A DNA stretch of 64,000 nucleotides, from positions 51,030 through 115,029 of the forward strand of contig JAEXXM010000054.1 of the NCBI GenBank assembly GCA_023405815.1, in the 5' to 3' direction. This document shows, in pieces, positions 25,451-33,655 of the stretch. The notes under the pieces were generated by a model. It was not told where the DNA came from, ran no database searches, and worked only from the letters and a program-made list of their open reading frames with translations. Within the stretch, counting starts at the first letter, position 1. Each line of letters starts with the position of its first letter. The DNA comes from Pseudomonadota bacterium. Lineage in GTDB: Bacteria; Pseudomonadota; Alphaproteobacteria; Rhizobiales; Hyphomicrobiaceae. A program made the position numbers and the translations under genes.

Positions 25451-25863
25451 GATGATCCTCGACGCGGGGCGCCTGGCTTTCAGGCTTCGCTAAGCATGCG
25501 TTCGGAAATTGTTACCCGGACGCCGTTGCCCGCCGCTCGCCGGCAACATTTCCGCTTTCCAGACGACATGAAGAACACAAGCGCAATCAACGTGTTGCGG
25601 GAGAATGCTGACGCGCTCGCGCGCCGTTGATCGTTAATACCTGTATTCAAATTATCAACACTTGCCAGCCCAACTTCGGGAACCGGGCGGCACCCGGGGC
25701 GGACCAATCGTGGTCTGAGTTATGCAGGGTTCGCCTCGGAAATTCCGGCGGCAGCGTCCGGTGTTGAGAGTGGGACGGAGAGCGCCCCAGTTTGAGACAC
25801 CGGCTCGGCTGGATGTCGCTTAACGGTCGGTGCGGATGGGTTGGCAGGCTGAGTATCGCGTCC
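25451..25863. other. 413-bp intergenic region before the GNAT-AsnB cluster
   Basis: No gene was recognised. A locally A/T-rich patch around 25630-25665 (GTTAATACCTGTATTCAAAT) is a plausible promoter region for the downstream cluster, without a clear motif. Confidence 0.4.
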
Positions 25864-26961
25864 ATGGGTGAGACCGTTCGCGTCGTCCGTCGCGAGGATG
25901 TTCCCGCCGTGGCGGGGATGTTCTCGCGCATCTTCATGAAGCGTCGCGGCGCACCCGGTGCGCTGCTCACCGCGTACATCGAGGATCTGCTCTTCGCAAA
26001 GGCGGGTGATGATGGCGAAGCGCGCTCGCGCGTCTTCGTCGACGATCATGGAGATGTGCGCGGCTTCATCGGCGTATGGCCGCGCCGCATGCTGCTCGAC
26101 GGGCGATCGATCGAGGCGGCGGCGGCGGGATCGATGATGGTCGACCAGCCGCAGGAGCATCCGACCGCCGGCGCGCGACTGTTGCGCGCCTACCTTGCGG
26201 GACCGCAGGACTTGTCCTTCAGCGAGACCGCCAACGATATCTCGCAGCGCATGTGGGAGCGCGTCGGCGGCGAGCGCCTGCCGACGACCAGCCTCGATTG
26301 GCTGCGCGTGCTTCGGCCGGCCGGCTTCTGCGTGGCAACGGCAACAAGGGCGTTCGGCCCCGCATGGATGCTCGGTCCGGTCGCCGCTGGCGTGGATCGC
26401 CTCGCCGAGATTGCTGGCTTCAAGGCACTTCAGCCTCCCGAGGAGAGTGCAGGCTTTCGCGATGCCGAGGCATCGACGGCAGAGATCGTCGAGCTCATTC
26501 CGCAGTTGAGCCGCAGCTACGGGCTGCACCCCGATTGGCGGTCGCCTGACCTTTCCATGCTGCTCTCGCACGCAGCAACCAAGGAGCGCTACGGCGAGCT
26601 CAATCGGCGCATCGTCTACGCGCGCAACGGTGCGCCCGTCGCCTGCTACCTCTATTACGCTCGCCGCGGCGACACCGCCCGCGTGCTGCAGATGCTCGCC
26701 CTGCCGCAAGCGACGGGTGCCGCGCTGAGTAGCCTGCTGCGCCATTCCGCTGCGCTCGGTTGCGTCGCTGTCCGCGGACGTGCCGATCCGGGGATGTTCG
26801 ATGCCCTCGTTGCGCAGCGGTGCCTCTTCTATCACGGCTCCGCCATGGTCGTGCACGCGCGCGACAAGGCACTGCTGGAACATGTTCGCCGCTCACGCGC
26901 TCTGCTGACGGGGCTGGCCGGAGAATCCTGGAATCGCCTCATCGGCGGAAGTTTTGCGTAA
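25864..26961 (+). CDS. GNAT-like N-acyltransferase, first gene of a five-gene biosynthetic cluster
   Basis: 365-residue protein with a GNAT-type N-terminus (ETVRVVRREDVPAVAGMF) and a region FIGVWPRRMLLDGR typical of acetyl/acyltransferase strands; the length suggests a double GNAT fold. Residues near 240 (YARNGAPVACYLYYARRG) repeat the strand pattern. The ATG at 25864 was chosen because the GNAT domain starts right there; a longer open frame upstream lacks recognisable sequence. It precedes the asparagine synthetase-like gene by 27 bases. An acyl donor carried by the downstream ACP is plausible but inferred. Confidence 0.7.
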   Translation: MGETVRVVRREDVPAVAGMFSRIFMKRRGAPGALLTAYIEDLLFAKAGDDGEARSRVFVDDHGDVRGFIGVWPRRMLLDGRSIEAAAAGSMMVDQPQEHPTAGARLLRAYLAGPQDLSFSETANDISQRMWERVGGERLPTTSLDWLRVLRPAGFCVATATRAFGPAWMLGPVAAGVDRLAEIAGFKALQPPEESAGFRDAEASTAEIVELIPQLSRSYGLHPDWRSPDLSMLLSHAATKERYGELNRRIVYARNGAPVACYLYYARRGDTARVLQMLALPQATGAALSSLLRHSAALGCVAVRGRADPGMFDALVAQRCLFYHGSAMVVHARDKALLEHVRRSRALLTGLAGESWNRLIGGSFA

Positions 26962-26988
26962 AGAGGGGCGCGCCCCCGGAGCTCGAAC

Positions 26989-29010
26989 ATGTGCGGAATA
27001 GCCGGATACTATCGACTGCCTCTCGCGCCTGAAGAGCGCCGCCCGTTGCTGGCGCGCATGATCGATACGCTGGCGCACCGAGGTCCCGACGGCAACGGCA
27101 CTTATGTCGATGGCGATGTGGGCCTTGCACACGCGCGCCTCAGCATCATCGACGTGGACGGCGGCCGCCAGCCTATGTGCAACGAGGACGGCACCGTCTG
27201 GATCACCTTCAACGGCGAGATATTCAACTACGTCGAGCTGCGCAAGGAGCTCATCGCCCGCGGGCACGTGTTCAAGACCAAGTCCGACACAGAGGTCATC
27301 GTCCATCTTTACGAGGAGCGCGGGCCCGATTGCGTCGAGGCGCTCAATGGCGATTTCGCCTTCGCCATCTGGGACCAGAGCCGGCAGCGTCTTGTGTTGG
27401 CGCGCGATCGCGCCGGCGTGCGTCCGATCTACTATGCCGAGCACGACCGGGGCATCGCCTTCGCCTCCGAGGTCAAGGCGCTGCTCGAGGTCCCGGGGAT
27501 CGATGCCGAGCTCGATCCGATCGCGCTCGACCAGATGTTTACCTTCTGGTTCCCGCTGGCACCCCGCACCCCGTTCAAGGACATCAGCGAGCTGCCTCCG
27601 GCGCACGTTCTCGTCGCTTCGCGTCAGGGCATGACGGTGCGCCGCTACTGGCAGTTCTCCTATCCCGATGCGGGCGAGGACCGTCCCGTCTCCGCCGCCG
27701 AGGAAGCGCGCCTCACCGAGGAGGTGCGCGCACTGCTACTCGACTCCGTCCGCATCAGGCTGCGCGCCGACGTGCCGATTGGCGCATACCTCAGCGGCGG
27801 CCTCGATTCCTCCATCACGACAGCGGCGATTGGTAGCTTCGTCCCCGAGCAACTGCGTTCGTTCTCGGTGGCATTCGAGACCGCCGAGTACGACGAGAGC
27901 GTCTTCCAGGAGGAGATGGTGGCGGCGCTGGGCCTCAAGCATTCGGTGACGATGTGCCGTGACGAGGACATTGCCGCCGTCCTTCCCGAGCTCATCCACC
28001 ACACCGAGCGGCCCATCATGCGCACGGCCCCCGCGCCGATGCTGCTGCTGTCGCGCCTGGTGCGTGAAAGCGGCACCAAGGTCGTGATGACCGGCGAGGG
28101 CGCCGACGAGGTGTTCGCCGGCTACGACGTGTTCAAGGAGGCGAAGGTCCGCCGCTTCTGCGCCGCGCAGCCGGCGTCGCGGCTGCGGCCGCTGCTCTTG
28201 CGCAAGCTCTATCCGTATATGCCGCGCATGCAGGGACAGTCGCAGCGCTACCTCGAGGCGTTCTTCGGCGGAGGGCAGACCGCCCTCGATGATCCGCTCT
28301 ATTCGCACTTGCCGCGCTTCCGCACCAGCGCAGCTGCCAAAGGATTCTTCTCGGCTGACATGCGCGCCACCATCGGCGATTACGACGCGCTCGCCGAGTT
28401 GCGCGACCGGCTGCCGGCCGAGTTCGCGCGCTGGCATCCTCTGTCCCAGGCTCAGTACCTCGAAAGCGCCTACCTGCTGCCCGGCTACATCCTCTCCTCG
28501 CAGGGTGATCGCGTGGGCATGGCCAACGCCGTCGAAGGACGCTTCCCGTTCCTCGACCATCGCCTGATCGAGCTGGCCTCGCGCATACCGCCGCGCCTCA
28601 AGCTGAAGGGCCTCACCGAGAAGCACATCCTGCGCCGTAGTGTCGAAAGCATGCTCCCGGAAGGCATCGCGCGACGGACGAAGCAGCCCTACCGCGCACC
28701 CGAGAGCCGCGCCTTCCTGCGCTCACGCGTCGGCGCCGCTGTACTCGACCACATGTCGCCGGCCAACGTTAACGCGGCCGGCTACTTCGACAGCGGTCTC
28801 GTCCAGAGGCTCATCGCCAAATGCGACAAGCTTCCGTCCACCGGCTTCCGCGATAACCTCGCCTTCGTGGGGATCCTCTCCACGCAGGTGTGGCACGAGA
28901 CGTTCATCAACAGCCTCAAGGGGCGACGTGGCATAGCCGTTGCTTCCCAGATGCTGAGCGCCTGGCGTAGCGGCGCGTCCGCCACATCGGCCGCACAGAG
29001 TAGTCCATAG
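26989..29010 (+). CDS. asnB: Glutamine-hydrolysing asparagine synthetase-like amidotransferase
   Basis: 673-residue two-domain enzyme. Cys2 of MCGIAGYYR is the N-terminal nucleophile of the class II glutaminase, with RLSIIDVDGG and FNGEIFNY completing that domain. The synthetase domain has the PPi loop YLSGGLDSS near residue 267 and the EGADEVFAGYD motif. The enzyme would transfer glutamine-derived ammonia to an AMP-activated carboxylate. The setting (GNAT, ACP, AMP ligase, NAD synthetase-like) is more like amidotransferases of secondary or surface-polymer pathways than a housekeeping asparagine synthetase. Confidence 0.9.
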   Translation: MCGIAGYYRLPLAPEERRPLLARMIDTLAHRGPDGNGTYVDGDVGLAHARLSIIDVDGGRQPMCNEDGTVWITFNGEIFNYVELRKELIARGHVFKTKSDTEVIVHLYEERGPDCVEALNGDFAFAIWDQSRQRLVLARDRAGVRPIYYAEHDRGIAFASEVKALLEVPGIDAELDPIALDQMFTFWFPLAPRTPFKDISELPPAHVLVASRQGMTVRRYWQFSYPDAGEDRPVSAAEEARLTEEVRALLLDSVRIRLRADVPIGAYLSGGLDSSITTAAIGSFVPEQLRSFSVAFETAEYDESVFQEEMVAALGLKHSVTMCRDEDIAAVLPELIHHTERPIMRTAPAPMLLLSRLVRESGTKVVMTGEGADEVFAGYDVFKEAKVRRFCAAQPASRLRPLLLRKLYPYMPRMQGQSQRYLEAFFGGGQTALDDPLYSHLPRFRTSAAAKGFFSADMRATIGDYDALAELRDRLPAEFARWHPLSQAQYLESAYLLPGYILSSQGDRVGMANAVEGRFPFLDHRLIELASRIPPRLKLKGLTEKHILRRSVESMLPEGIARRTKQPYRAPESRAFLRSRVGAAVLDHMSPANVNAAGYFDSGLVQRLIAKCDKLPSTGFRDNLAFVGILSTQVWHETFINSLKGRRGIAVASQMLSAWRSGASATSAAQSSP

Positions 29011-29026
29011 TATTGGGAGTAGGGGC

Positions 29027-29305
29027 ATGAGCAGCACCATCAAGCAGCAGGTCCGCGGGTTCATCGAGACGAGCTTTCTTTTCCGCGAAGGACGCGACGG
29101 GCTCGACGACGGCCAGTCTCTCCTGGCCGAGGGCCTGATCGATTCCACCGGCATCCTCGAGCTCGTCTCGTTCCTGGAGAGCGAGTTCGGCATCCTCGTC
29201 GAGGATCAGGAGATCGTGCCGGAAAACCTCGATTCCGTTGCGCAGATCGCCGCCTACGTCGAAGCCAAGCAGTTGGCCCAGACCAAGACCGCGGTCGCCG
29301 TTTGA
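29027..29305 (+). CDS. Acyl/peptidyl carrier protein
   Basis: 92-residue carrier protein. The phosphopantetheine attachment site is the Ser in LIDSTGILELVSFLE, near residue 40, where Leu is replaced by Thr in the usual DSL. The preceding DDGQSLLAEG is the normal helix I-II loop. Located 16 bases after asnB, with GGGAGTAGGGG before the ATG, and followed 41 bases later by an AMP ligase that is the natural candidate to load it. Confidence 0.88.
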   Translation: MSSTIKQQVRGFIETSFLFREGRDGLDDGQSLLAEGLIDSTGILELVSFLESEFGILVEDQEIVPENLDSVAQIAAYVEAKQLAQTKTAVAV

Positions 29306-29346
29306 GCTCTTCGCGCACGCGTGGTGACAACGAGGGAGCCTAATCG

Positions 29347-30915
29347 ATGCGCTTCGAGGACTTTCTGCGGGCAAGCGCCATGCGCTTTCCCGACAAGACA
29401 GCGCTGGTCGCCCAATCGAGGCGGCTGACCTATTCAGAGCTCGACGACCTCTCCGACGAGCTTGCCCAGGGCCTCATCAACCGCGGCATCGGCCGCGGCG
29501 ATCGGGTTGTGCTGTTTCTGGACAATAGTGCCGAGGCGGTTGTCTCGATTTTCGCCGTCTTGAAGGCCGGTGCCGTCTTCTGCCCGGTTAACCCTTCGAC
29601 CAAGGCCGACAAGCTCGCCTACATCCTGAACAACTGCCGTGCCCGCGCGCTGATCACGCAGCAGAAGATTGCGCCGGTTGCCGCCGACGCCGCGTTGGCC
29701 GCGCCTTCGCTCATGCTCACGGTCGTGGCCGACGGCGACGCAGCGCCCCTGACCGCAGGCTTTGCGCACTGGGGCGATGTGCTCGCGGTCCCCGAATTCA
29801 GACTTCTGCAGGGTGCTCCGGGAATCGACATCGACCTCGCCATGCTCATCTACACCTCGGGCTCCACTGGATTCCCCAAGGGCGTGATGATGACCCATCA
29901 GAACGTGGTCACTGCTGCCACATCGATCACCACGTACCTGGAGAACACCAGCGACGACATCATCCTCAACGTGCTGCCGATCGCCTTCGATTACGGCCTC
30001 TACCAGGTGCTGATGGCTGTGAAGGTCGGTGCTACACTGGTGCTGGAGAAGTCGTTTGCCTTCCCGCAGGTCATCCTCCAGCGCGCCGCCGAGGAGAAGG
30101 TGACGGGCCTGCCGCTCGTGCCGACCATGGCAGCGATCCTCATCGCTCAGCGCAACCTTGAGCCGGGCGCGCTGCCGCACCTGCGCTACATCACCAACAC
30201 TGCCGCCGCATTGCCGCCGACGCACATCGAGCGGCTGCAGGCATTGTTCCCGCACGTGGCGCTCTATTCGATGTACGGCCTCACCGAGTGCAAGCGCTGC
30301 ACGTGGCTGCCGCCGGCGCAGCTCAAGAACCGCATCAGCTCAGTCGGCATCGCCATCCCAGGCACCGAAGCCTACGTCGTCGACGACGACGGCAGGAGGG
30401 TGCCGCCGGGTGTCGTCGGCGAGCTTGTCATTCGCGGCGGCCACGTCATGAAGGGCTACTGGGAGAACCCCGAGGCGACCGCCCGCGCACTGCGGCCGGG
30501 CCCGCACGAATGGGAGCGCATCCTCTACACGGGCGATCTCTTCCGCACTGACGACGAGGGGTTCCTCTATTTCGTCGGTCGCAAGGACGACATCATCAAG
30601 TCGCGTGGCGAGAAGGTAGCCCCGAAAGAGGTCGAGAACATCATTTACGCTCTACCCGGCATTGCCGAGGTGGCTGTGATCGGCGTGCCCGACCCCATCC
30701 TCGGCAGCGCCATCAAGGCCGTGGTCGCCACCGAGCCGGGCACAAATCTCGGCGAGGTCGACGTCGTGCGCCACTGCGCCAAATTCCTGGAAGACTACAT
30801 GGTCCCGAAGTTCGTCGAGTTCCGGCCCTCGCTGCCGAAGACGGAGTCGGGAAAGATCAGCCGTCGCCTCGTCGCCGAAGCGCAAGCCGGAAACTCGCAA
30901 GATGCAGCCCCCTGA
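29347..30915 (+). CDS. AMP-dependent ligase (acyl-activating, ANL superfamily)
   Basis: 522-residue adenylate-forming enzyme. Core motifs are A3 LIYTSGSTGFPKGVMMTH (about residue 168), A5 SMYGLTECKR, A7 LYTGDLFRTDDEGFLYFVGR and A10 PKTESGKISRR near the C-terminus. It is likely to activate a carboxylic acid and load it on the adjacent carrier protein. Its last 14 bases overlap the NAD synthetase-like gene, implying tight co-expression. The accepted acid cannot be read from sequence alone. Confidence 0.9.
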   Translation: MRFEDFLRASAMRFPDKTALVAQSRRLTYSELDDLSDELAQGLINRGIGRGDRVVLFLDNSAEAVVSIFAVLKAGAVFCPVNPSTKADKLAYILNNCRARALITQQKIAPVAADAALAAPSLMLTVVADGDAAPLTAGFAHWGDVLAVPEFRLLQGAPGIDIDLAMLIYTSGSTGFPKGVMMTHQNVVTAATSITTYLENTSDDIILNVLPIAFDYGLYQVLMAVKVGATLVLEKSFAFPQVILQRAAEEKVTGLPLVPTMAAILIAQRNLEPGALPHLRYITNTAAALPPTHIERLQALFPHVALYSMYGLTECKRCTWLPPAQLKNRISSVGIAIPGTEAYVVDDDGRRVPPGVVGELVIRGGHVMKGYWENPEATARALRPGPHEWERILYTGDLFRTDDEGFLYFVGRKDDIIKSRGEKVAPKEVENIIYALPGIAEVAVIGVPDPILGSAIKAVVATEPGTNLGEVDVVRHCAKFLEDYMVPKFVEFRPSLPKTESGKISRRLVAEAQAGNSQDAAP

Positions 30916-31942
30916 GAACGACAACACCGCAGTCCCGCCGGCATTCTCCGCCGATGCCCTGAGGCTCGAAGCCGGCAGTGCCATCCAGAGGATCGTGCTC
31001 GGCATCCGTGATCAGGTCCTGCGCCGCTTGCGCCGGCGCGGCGCTGTGGTCGGTCTGTCGGGCGGCATCGATTCGAGCGTCACGGCGGCTCTTTGCGTCG
31101 CCGCGCTCGGCCCCGCCAACGTTCTCGCCGTGCTCATGCCGGAGAAGGATTCAGATCCCGAGAGCATGCGCCTCGGCCGCCTCGTCGCCGACACCTACGG
31201 CATCCGCCACGTGGTCGAGGACATCGCGCCGACACTCGCTGCGGCCGGCTGCTATGACCGGCGCGACGCGGCAATCAAGCAGCTCTTCCCCGACTATGGC
31301 CCGGGCTGGAACTGCAAGGTCGTCCTCTCGAACGCCCTGCATGGTAACAGCTACAGCTTGACCAAGCTGGTGGTGGAGTCGCCTTCGGGCGAGCGTCGTG
31401 AGACGCGCATGCCTCTCGCCGTCTATCAGGCTGTCGTCGCCGCGACGAACATGAAACAGCGCACGCGCAAGCAGCTCGAGTACTACCACGCCGACCGGTT
31501 GAACTATGCCGTCTCCGGCACGCCGAACCGGCTCGAGTACGACCAGGGCTTCTTCGTCAAGAACGGCGACGGCGCCGCGGACTTCAAGCCGATCGCCCAT
31601 CTCTACAAGTCGCAGGTCTACCAGCTCGCCGAGGAGCTCGGCATCCCGGACGAGATCTGCCGCCGCCCGCCGACGACCGACACATGGTCGCTGGCGCAGA
31701 CGCAGGAGGAGTTCTACTTCGCGCTCCCCTACCAGAAGATGGATCTCTGCCTCTTCGGCCTTGAGAACGGCGTTGCCGTTGCCGACGTCGCGCGCGCAAC
31801 CGGCCTCACCGCGGACCAGGTTCTGCTCGTGTGGAAGGACATAGAGGCCAAGCGCAGGGCGACGCGCTACCTGCACGAGCCGCCGTTGCTCATCGACGAC
31901 CACGTGGCCAGTGATCAGGATCTGACCGCGATTTCCGCCTAA
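30902..31942 (+). CDS. NAD synthetase-like ATP pyrophosphatase
   Basis: 346-residue member of the NadE family. The PP-loop GLSGGIDSSVTAALC lies near residue 50, followed by MPEKDSDPESMRLG, and TTDTWSLAQTQEEFYFALPY near residue 260. It lacks the N-terminal nitrilase-type glutaminase, so it would need free ammonia or another partner. Because it overlaps the AMP ligase gene and sits in a cluster with an amidotransferase and an ACP, it may amidate a pathway intermediate rather than make NAD. Ordinary NAD synthesis cannot be excluded. Confidence 0.8.
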   Translation: MQPPENDNTAVPPAFSADALRLEAGSAIQRIVLGIRDQVLRRLRRRGAVVGLSGGIDSSVTAALCVAALGPANVLAVLMPEKDSDPESMRLGRLVADTYGIRHVVEDIAPTLAAAGCYDRRDAAIKQLFPDYGPGWNCKVVLSNALHGNSYSLTKLVVESPSGERRETRMPLAVYQAVVAATNMKQRTRKQLEYYHADRLNYAVSGTPNRLEYDQGFFVKNGDGAADFKPIAHLYKSQVYQLAEELGIPDEICRRPPTTDTWSLAQTQEEFYFALPYQKMDLCLFGLENGVAVADVARATGLTADQVLLVWKDIEAKRRATRYLHEPPLLIDDHVASDQDLTAISA

Positions 31943-31954
31943 AACGCGAGCGCA

Positions 31955-31977
31955 GTCGGTGCCTCAACGGCACCGAC
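31955..31977. terminator. Bidirectional hairpin between the NAD synthetase-like and CBS genes
   Basis: Perfect 9-bp stem GTCGGTGCC / GGCACCGAC with loop TCAAC between convergent genes; no clear T-run on either side. Confidence 0.6.
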
Positions 31978-31991
31978 GGGCGTGCGGAGCG

Positions 31992-32417
31992 TCAGTTGTG
32001 ATGCGCGGAGCAAGCGGCCAGGACGTGACCGGCGAGCTGCGGCGGTGCAGCATGCGAGATGTCGCCGAAGCTCAAGATCCCCACCATTCGCTTGTTGTCG
32101 TCGATGACAGGCAGGCGGCGGACCTGCCTCTTCTCCATGATCCCCAACGCTTCATCGATGCTGTCGCGGTCCCGGCAGTAGATGATGCCCTCGGTCATCA
32201 CGTCGCGCGCCGTCAGGTCCGAGGCGTTGCGGCCGTCGGCAACGCAGCGGCAGATGATGTCACGGTCGGTAACCATGCCAATGAGCCGGTCGTTCTCGCC
32301 GACGGGAATTGACCCGATGTCGAGCTCGCGCATCTTCTTGGCAATCTCGGTGACCGATGTCTGCGGGCCGACCCACTCTGCGCCGTTGTGCATCGCTGTC
32401 TTGACAGTGGCTTTCAT
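31992..32417 (-). CDS. Two-CBS-domain protein
   Basis: 141-residue stand-alone CBS pair. The first CBS module runs to about residue 60 (MRELDIGSIPVGENDRLIGM, then VTDRDI) and the second to about 125 (MEKRQVRRLPVIDDNKRMVG, ending SFGDIS). Such small proteins bind adenine nucleotides and modulate partner enzymes. A His/Cys tail (AACSAHHN) follows. GGAG precedes the ATG. No partner is evident from the neighbourhood; glucokinase lies upstream on the same strand 111 bases away. Confidence 0.92.
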   Translation of the reverse strand: MKATVKTAMHNGAEWVGPQTSVTEIAKKMRELDIGSIPVGENDRLIGMVTDRDIICRCVADGRNASDLTARDVMTEGIIYCRDRDSIDEALGIMEKRQVRRLPVIDDNKRMVGILSFGDISHAAPPQLAGHVLAACSAHHN

Positions 32418-32527
32418 GGCCGATCTCCATGATATTGGTTTGCCATACCCCGTCTAGCCGCTACACCCATTTAGGTGGCGGCAGCGGCGATTGGCGTCAA
32501 CGCCCCTCCCTTCATAAGTTGTGCCCT

Positions 32528-33475
32528 CTAGCGCTTGCCGAGCAGCTGCGCGGCGCCGATGAGCGCAGCATGCGGGCGGGTGATGACCAGGGTCGGGATG
32601 GTGGCGAGATACGCGCGAAACCGCCCCTTGTCCTCGAACCGCTCGCGGAACTTCGAACGCGCAAATGCTTCCCCGAGCTTCGGAACGATCCCTCCGGCGA
32701 TATAGATGCCGCCGCGCGCGCCCAGTGTGAGCGCCAGGTTCCCTGCCACCGTGCCGAGCATGGCGCAGAGCATCTCGACCGCCGTCCCAGCATAGCTGCA
32801 TTCGCCCCTGGCACCGGCTTGGGTGATCTCAGCCGCAGATAGATCGGCGGCCTGCTTGCCGTCGATCTCGCACAGGGCGCAGTAGAGATTGACGAGGCCT
32901 GGACCCGACAACACGCGCTCGGCCGAAACATGGCCGAAGCGGGCGCGGAGCAGATCGAGAACTGCGCTCTCGCGCGCATCGGCAGGGGCCATGGTGACGT
33001 GGCCGCCTTCGCCCGCGATGGCCTCGTACCGATCGCCGACTCGGATCGCGGCACTGACGCCGAGGCCCGAGCCCGGTCCCAGCACGCCCATCGGTGCGCC
33101 CTCGATAGGCTCGCCACCGCCGACCTTGTGCACGTCGTCGGCGGTCAGGTGTGGCAGCGCCAAGGCATTGGCATGGAAGTCGTTGATGATCCGCAGGTGC
33201 TCGATGCCGAGGCGCTGGCGGAGTTCCGAGACGGAGAACGACCACGGATTGTTCGTGAAGGTCACGCGGTCGCCAAGGGGTGTCGTCGCCACCGCAAGCA
33301 CGGCGCGAGCCGGGGCCGCGCCCTCCATCGCCGCAAGATAGGCCTTGATGGCCGCCGCTATCGTCGGATGGTCGCGGCAAATGAGGTCGGCGCTGCGCGA
33401 AAGCGTCCCATCGCCGTTCACCAATGCGAACCGCGCGTTGGTTGCGCCAATGTCGCCGACGAGATCAACCCGCAT
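32528..33475 (-). CDS. glk: Glucokinase
   Basis: 315-residue ATP-dependent glucokinase of the Glk family (non-ROK). The phosphate-binding motif is VDLVGDIGATNARFALV at the N-terminus, the sugar-binding region has FTNNPWSF and INDFHANALALP, and VLGPGSGLGVSAAI and GGIYIAGGIVPK follow. It phosphorylates glucose to glucose-6-phosphate in the cytoplasm. No other sugar gene is adjacent; the molybdopterin oxidoreductase gene upstream ends with its own terminator. Confidence 0.93.
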   Translation of the reverse strand: MRVDLVGDIGATNARFALVNGDGTLSRSADLICRDHPTIAAAIKAYLAAMEGAAPARAVLAVATTPLGDRVTFTNNPWSFSVSELRQRLGIEHLRIINDFHANALALPHLTADDVHKVGGGEPIEGAPMGVLGPGSGLGVSAAIRVGDRYEAIAGEGGHVTMAPADARESAVLDLLRARFGHVSAERVLSGPGLVNLYCALCEIDGKQAADLSAAEITQAGARGECSYAGTAVEMLCAMLGTVAGNLALTLGARGGIYIAGGIVPKLGEAFARSKFRERFEDKGRFRAYLATIPTLVITRPHAALIGAAQLLGKR

Positions 33476-33610
33476 GCGCAGACATTCTGTTCGACCTGAT
33501 TGCTTGACGGCACGACGCTAGCGCGCAAGGCGCACCGGTCAAGGGAGGCCCCCGGACATGGTAATTCCAGGGTGCCCAAAAGGTTGCCGGCAATGGCTCT
33601 TCGCAGACGC

Positions 33611-33640
33611 AAAAGGGGCGTCGCATCGGCCGCGACGCCC
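33611..33640 (-). terminator. Rho-independent terminator of the molybdopterin oxidoreductase gene
   Basis: On the minus strand a 9-bp stem GGGCGTCGC / GCGACGCCC with a seven-base loop is followed by CTTTT, 16 bases after the stop codon. Confidence 0.85.
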
Positions 33641-33655
33641 TCGATCGCGGTATCG

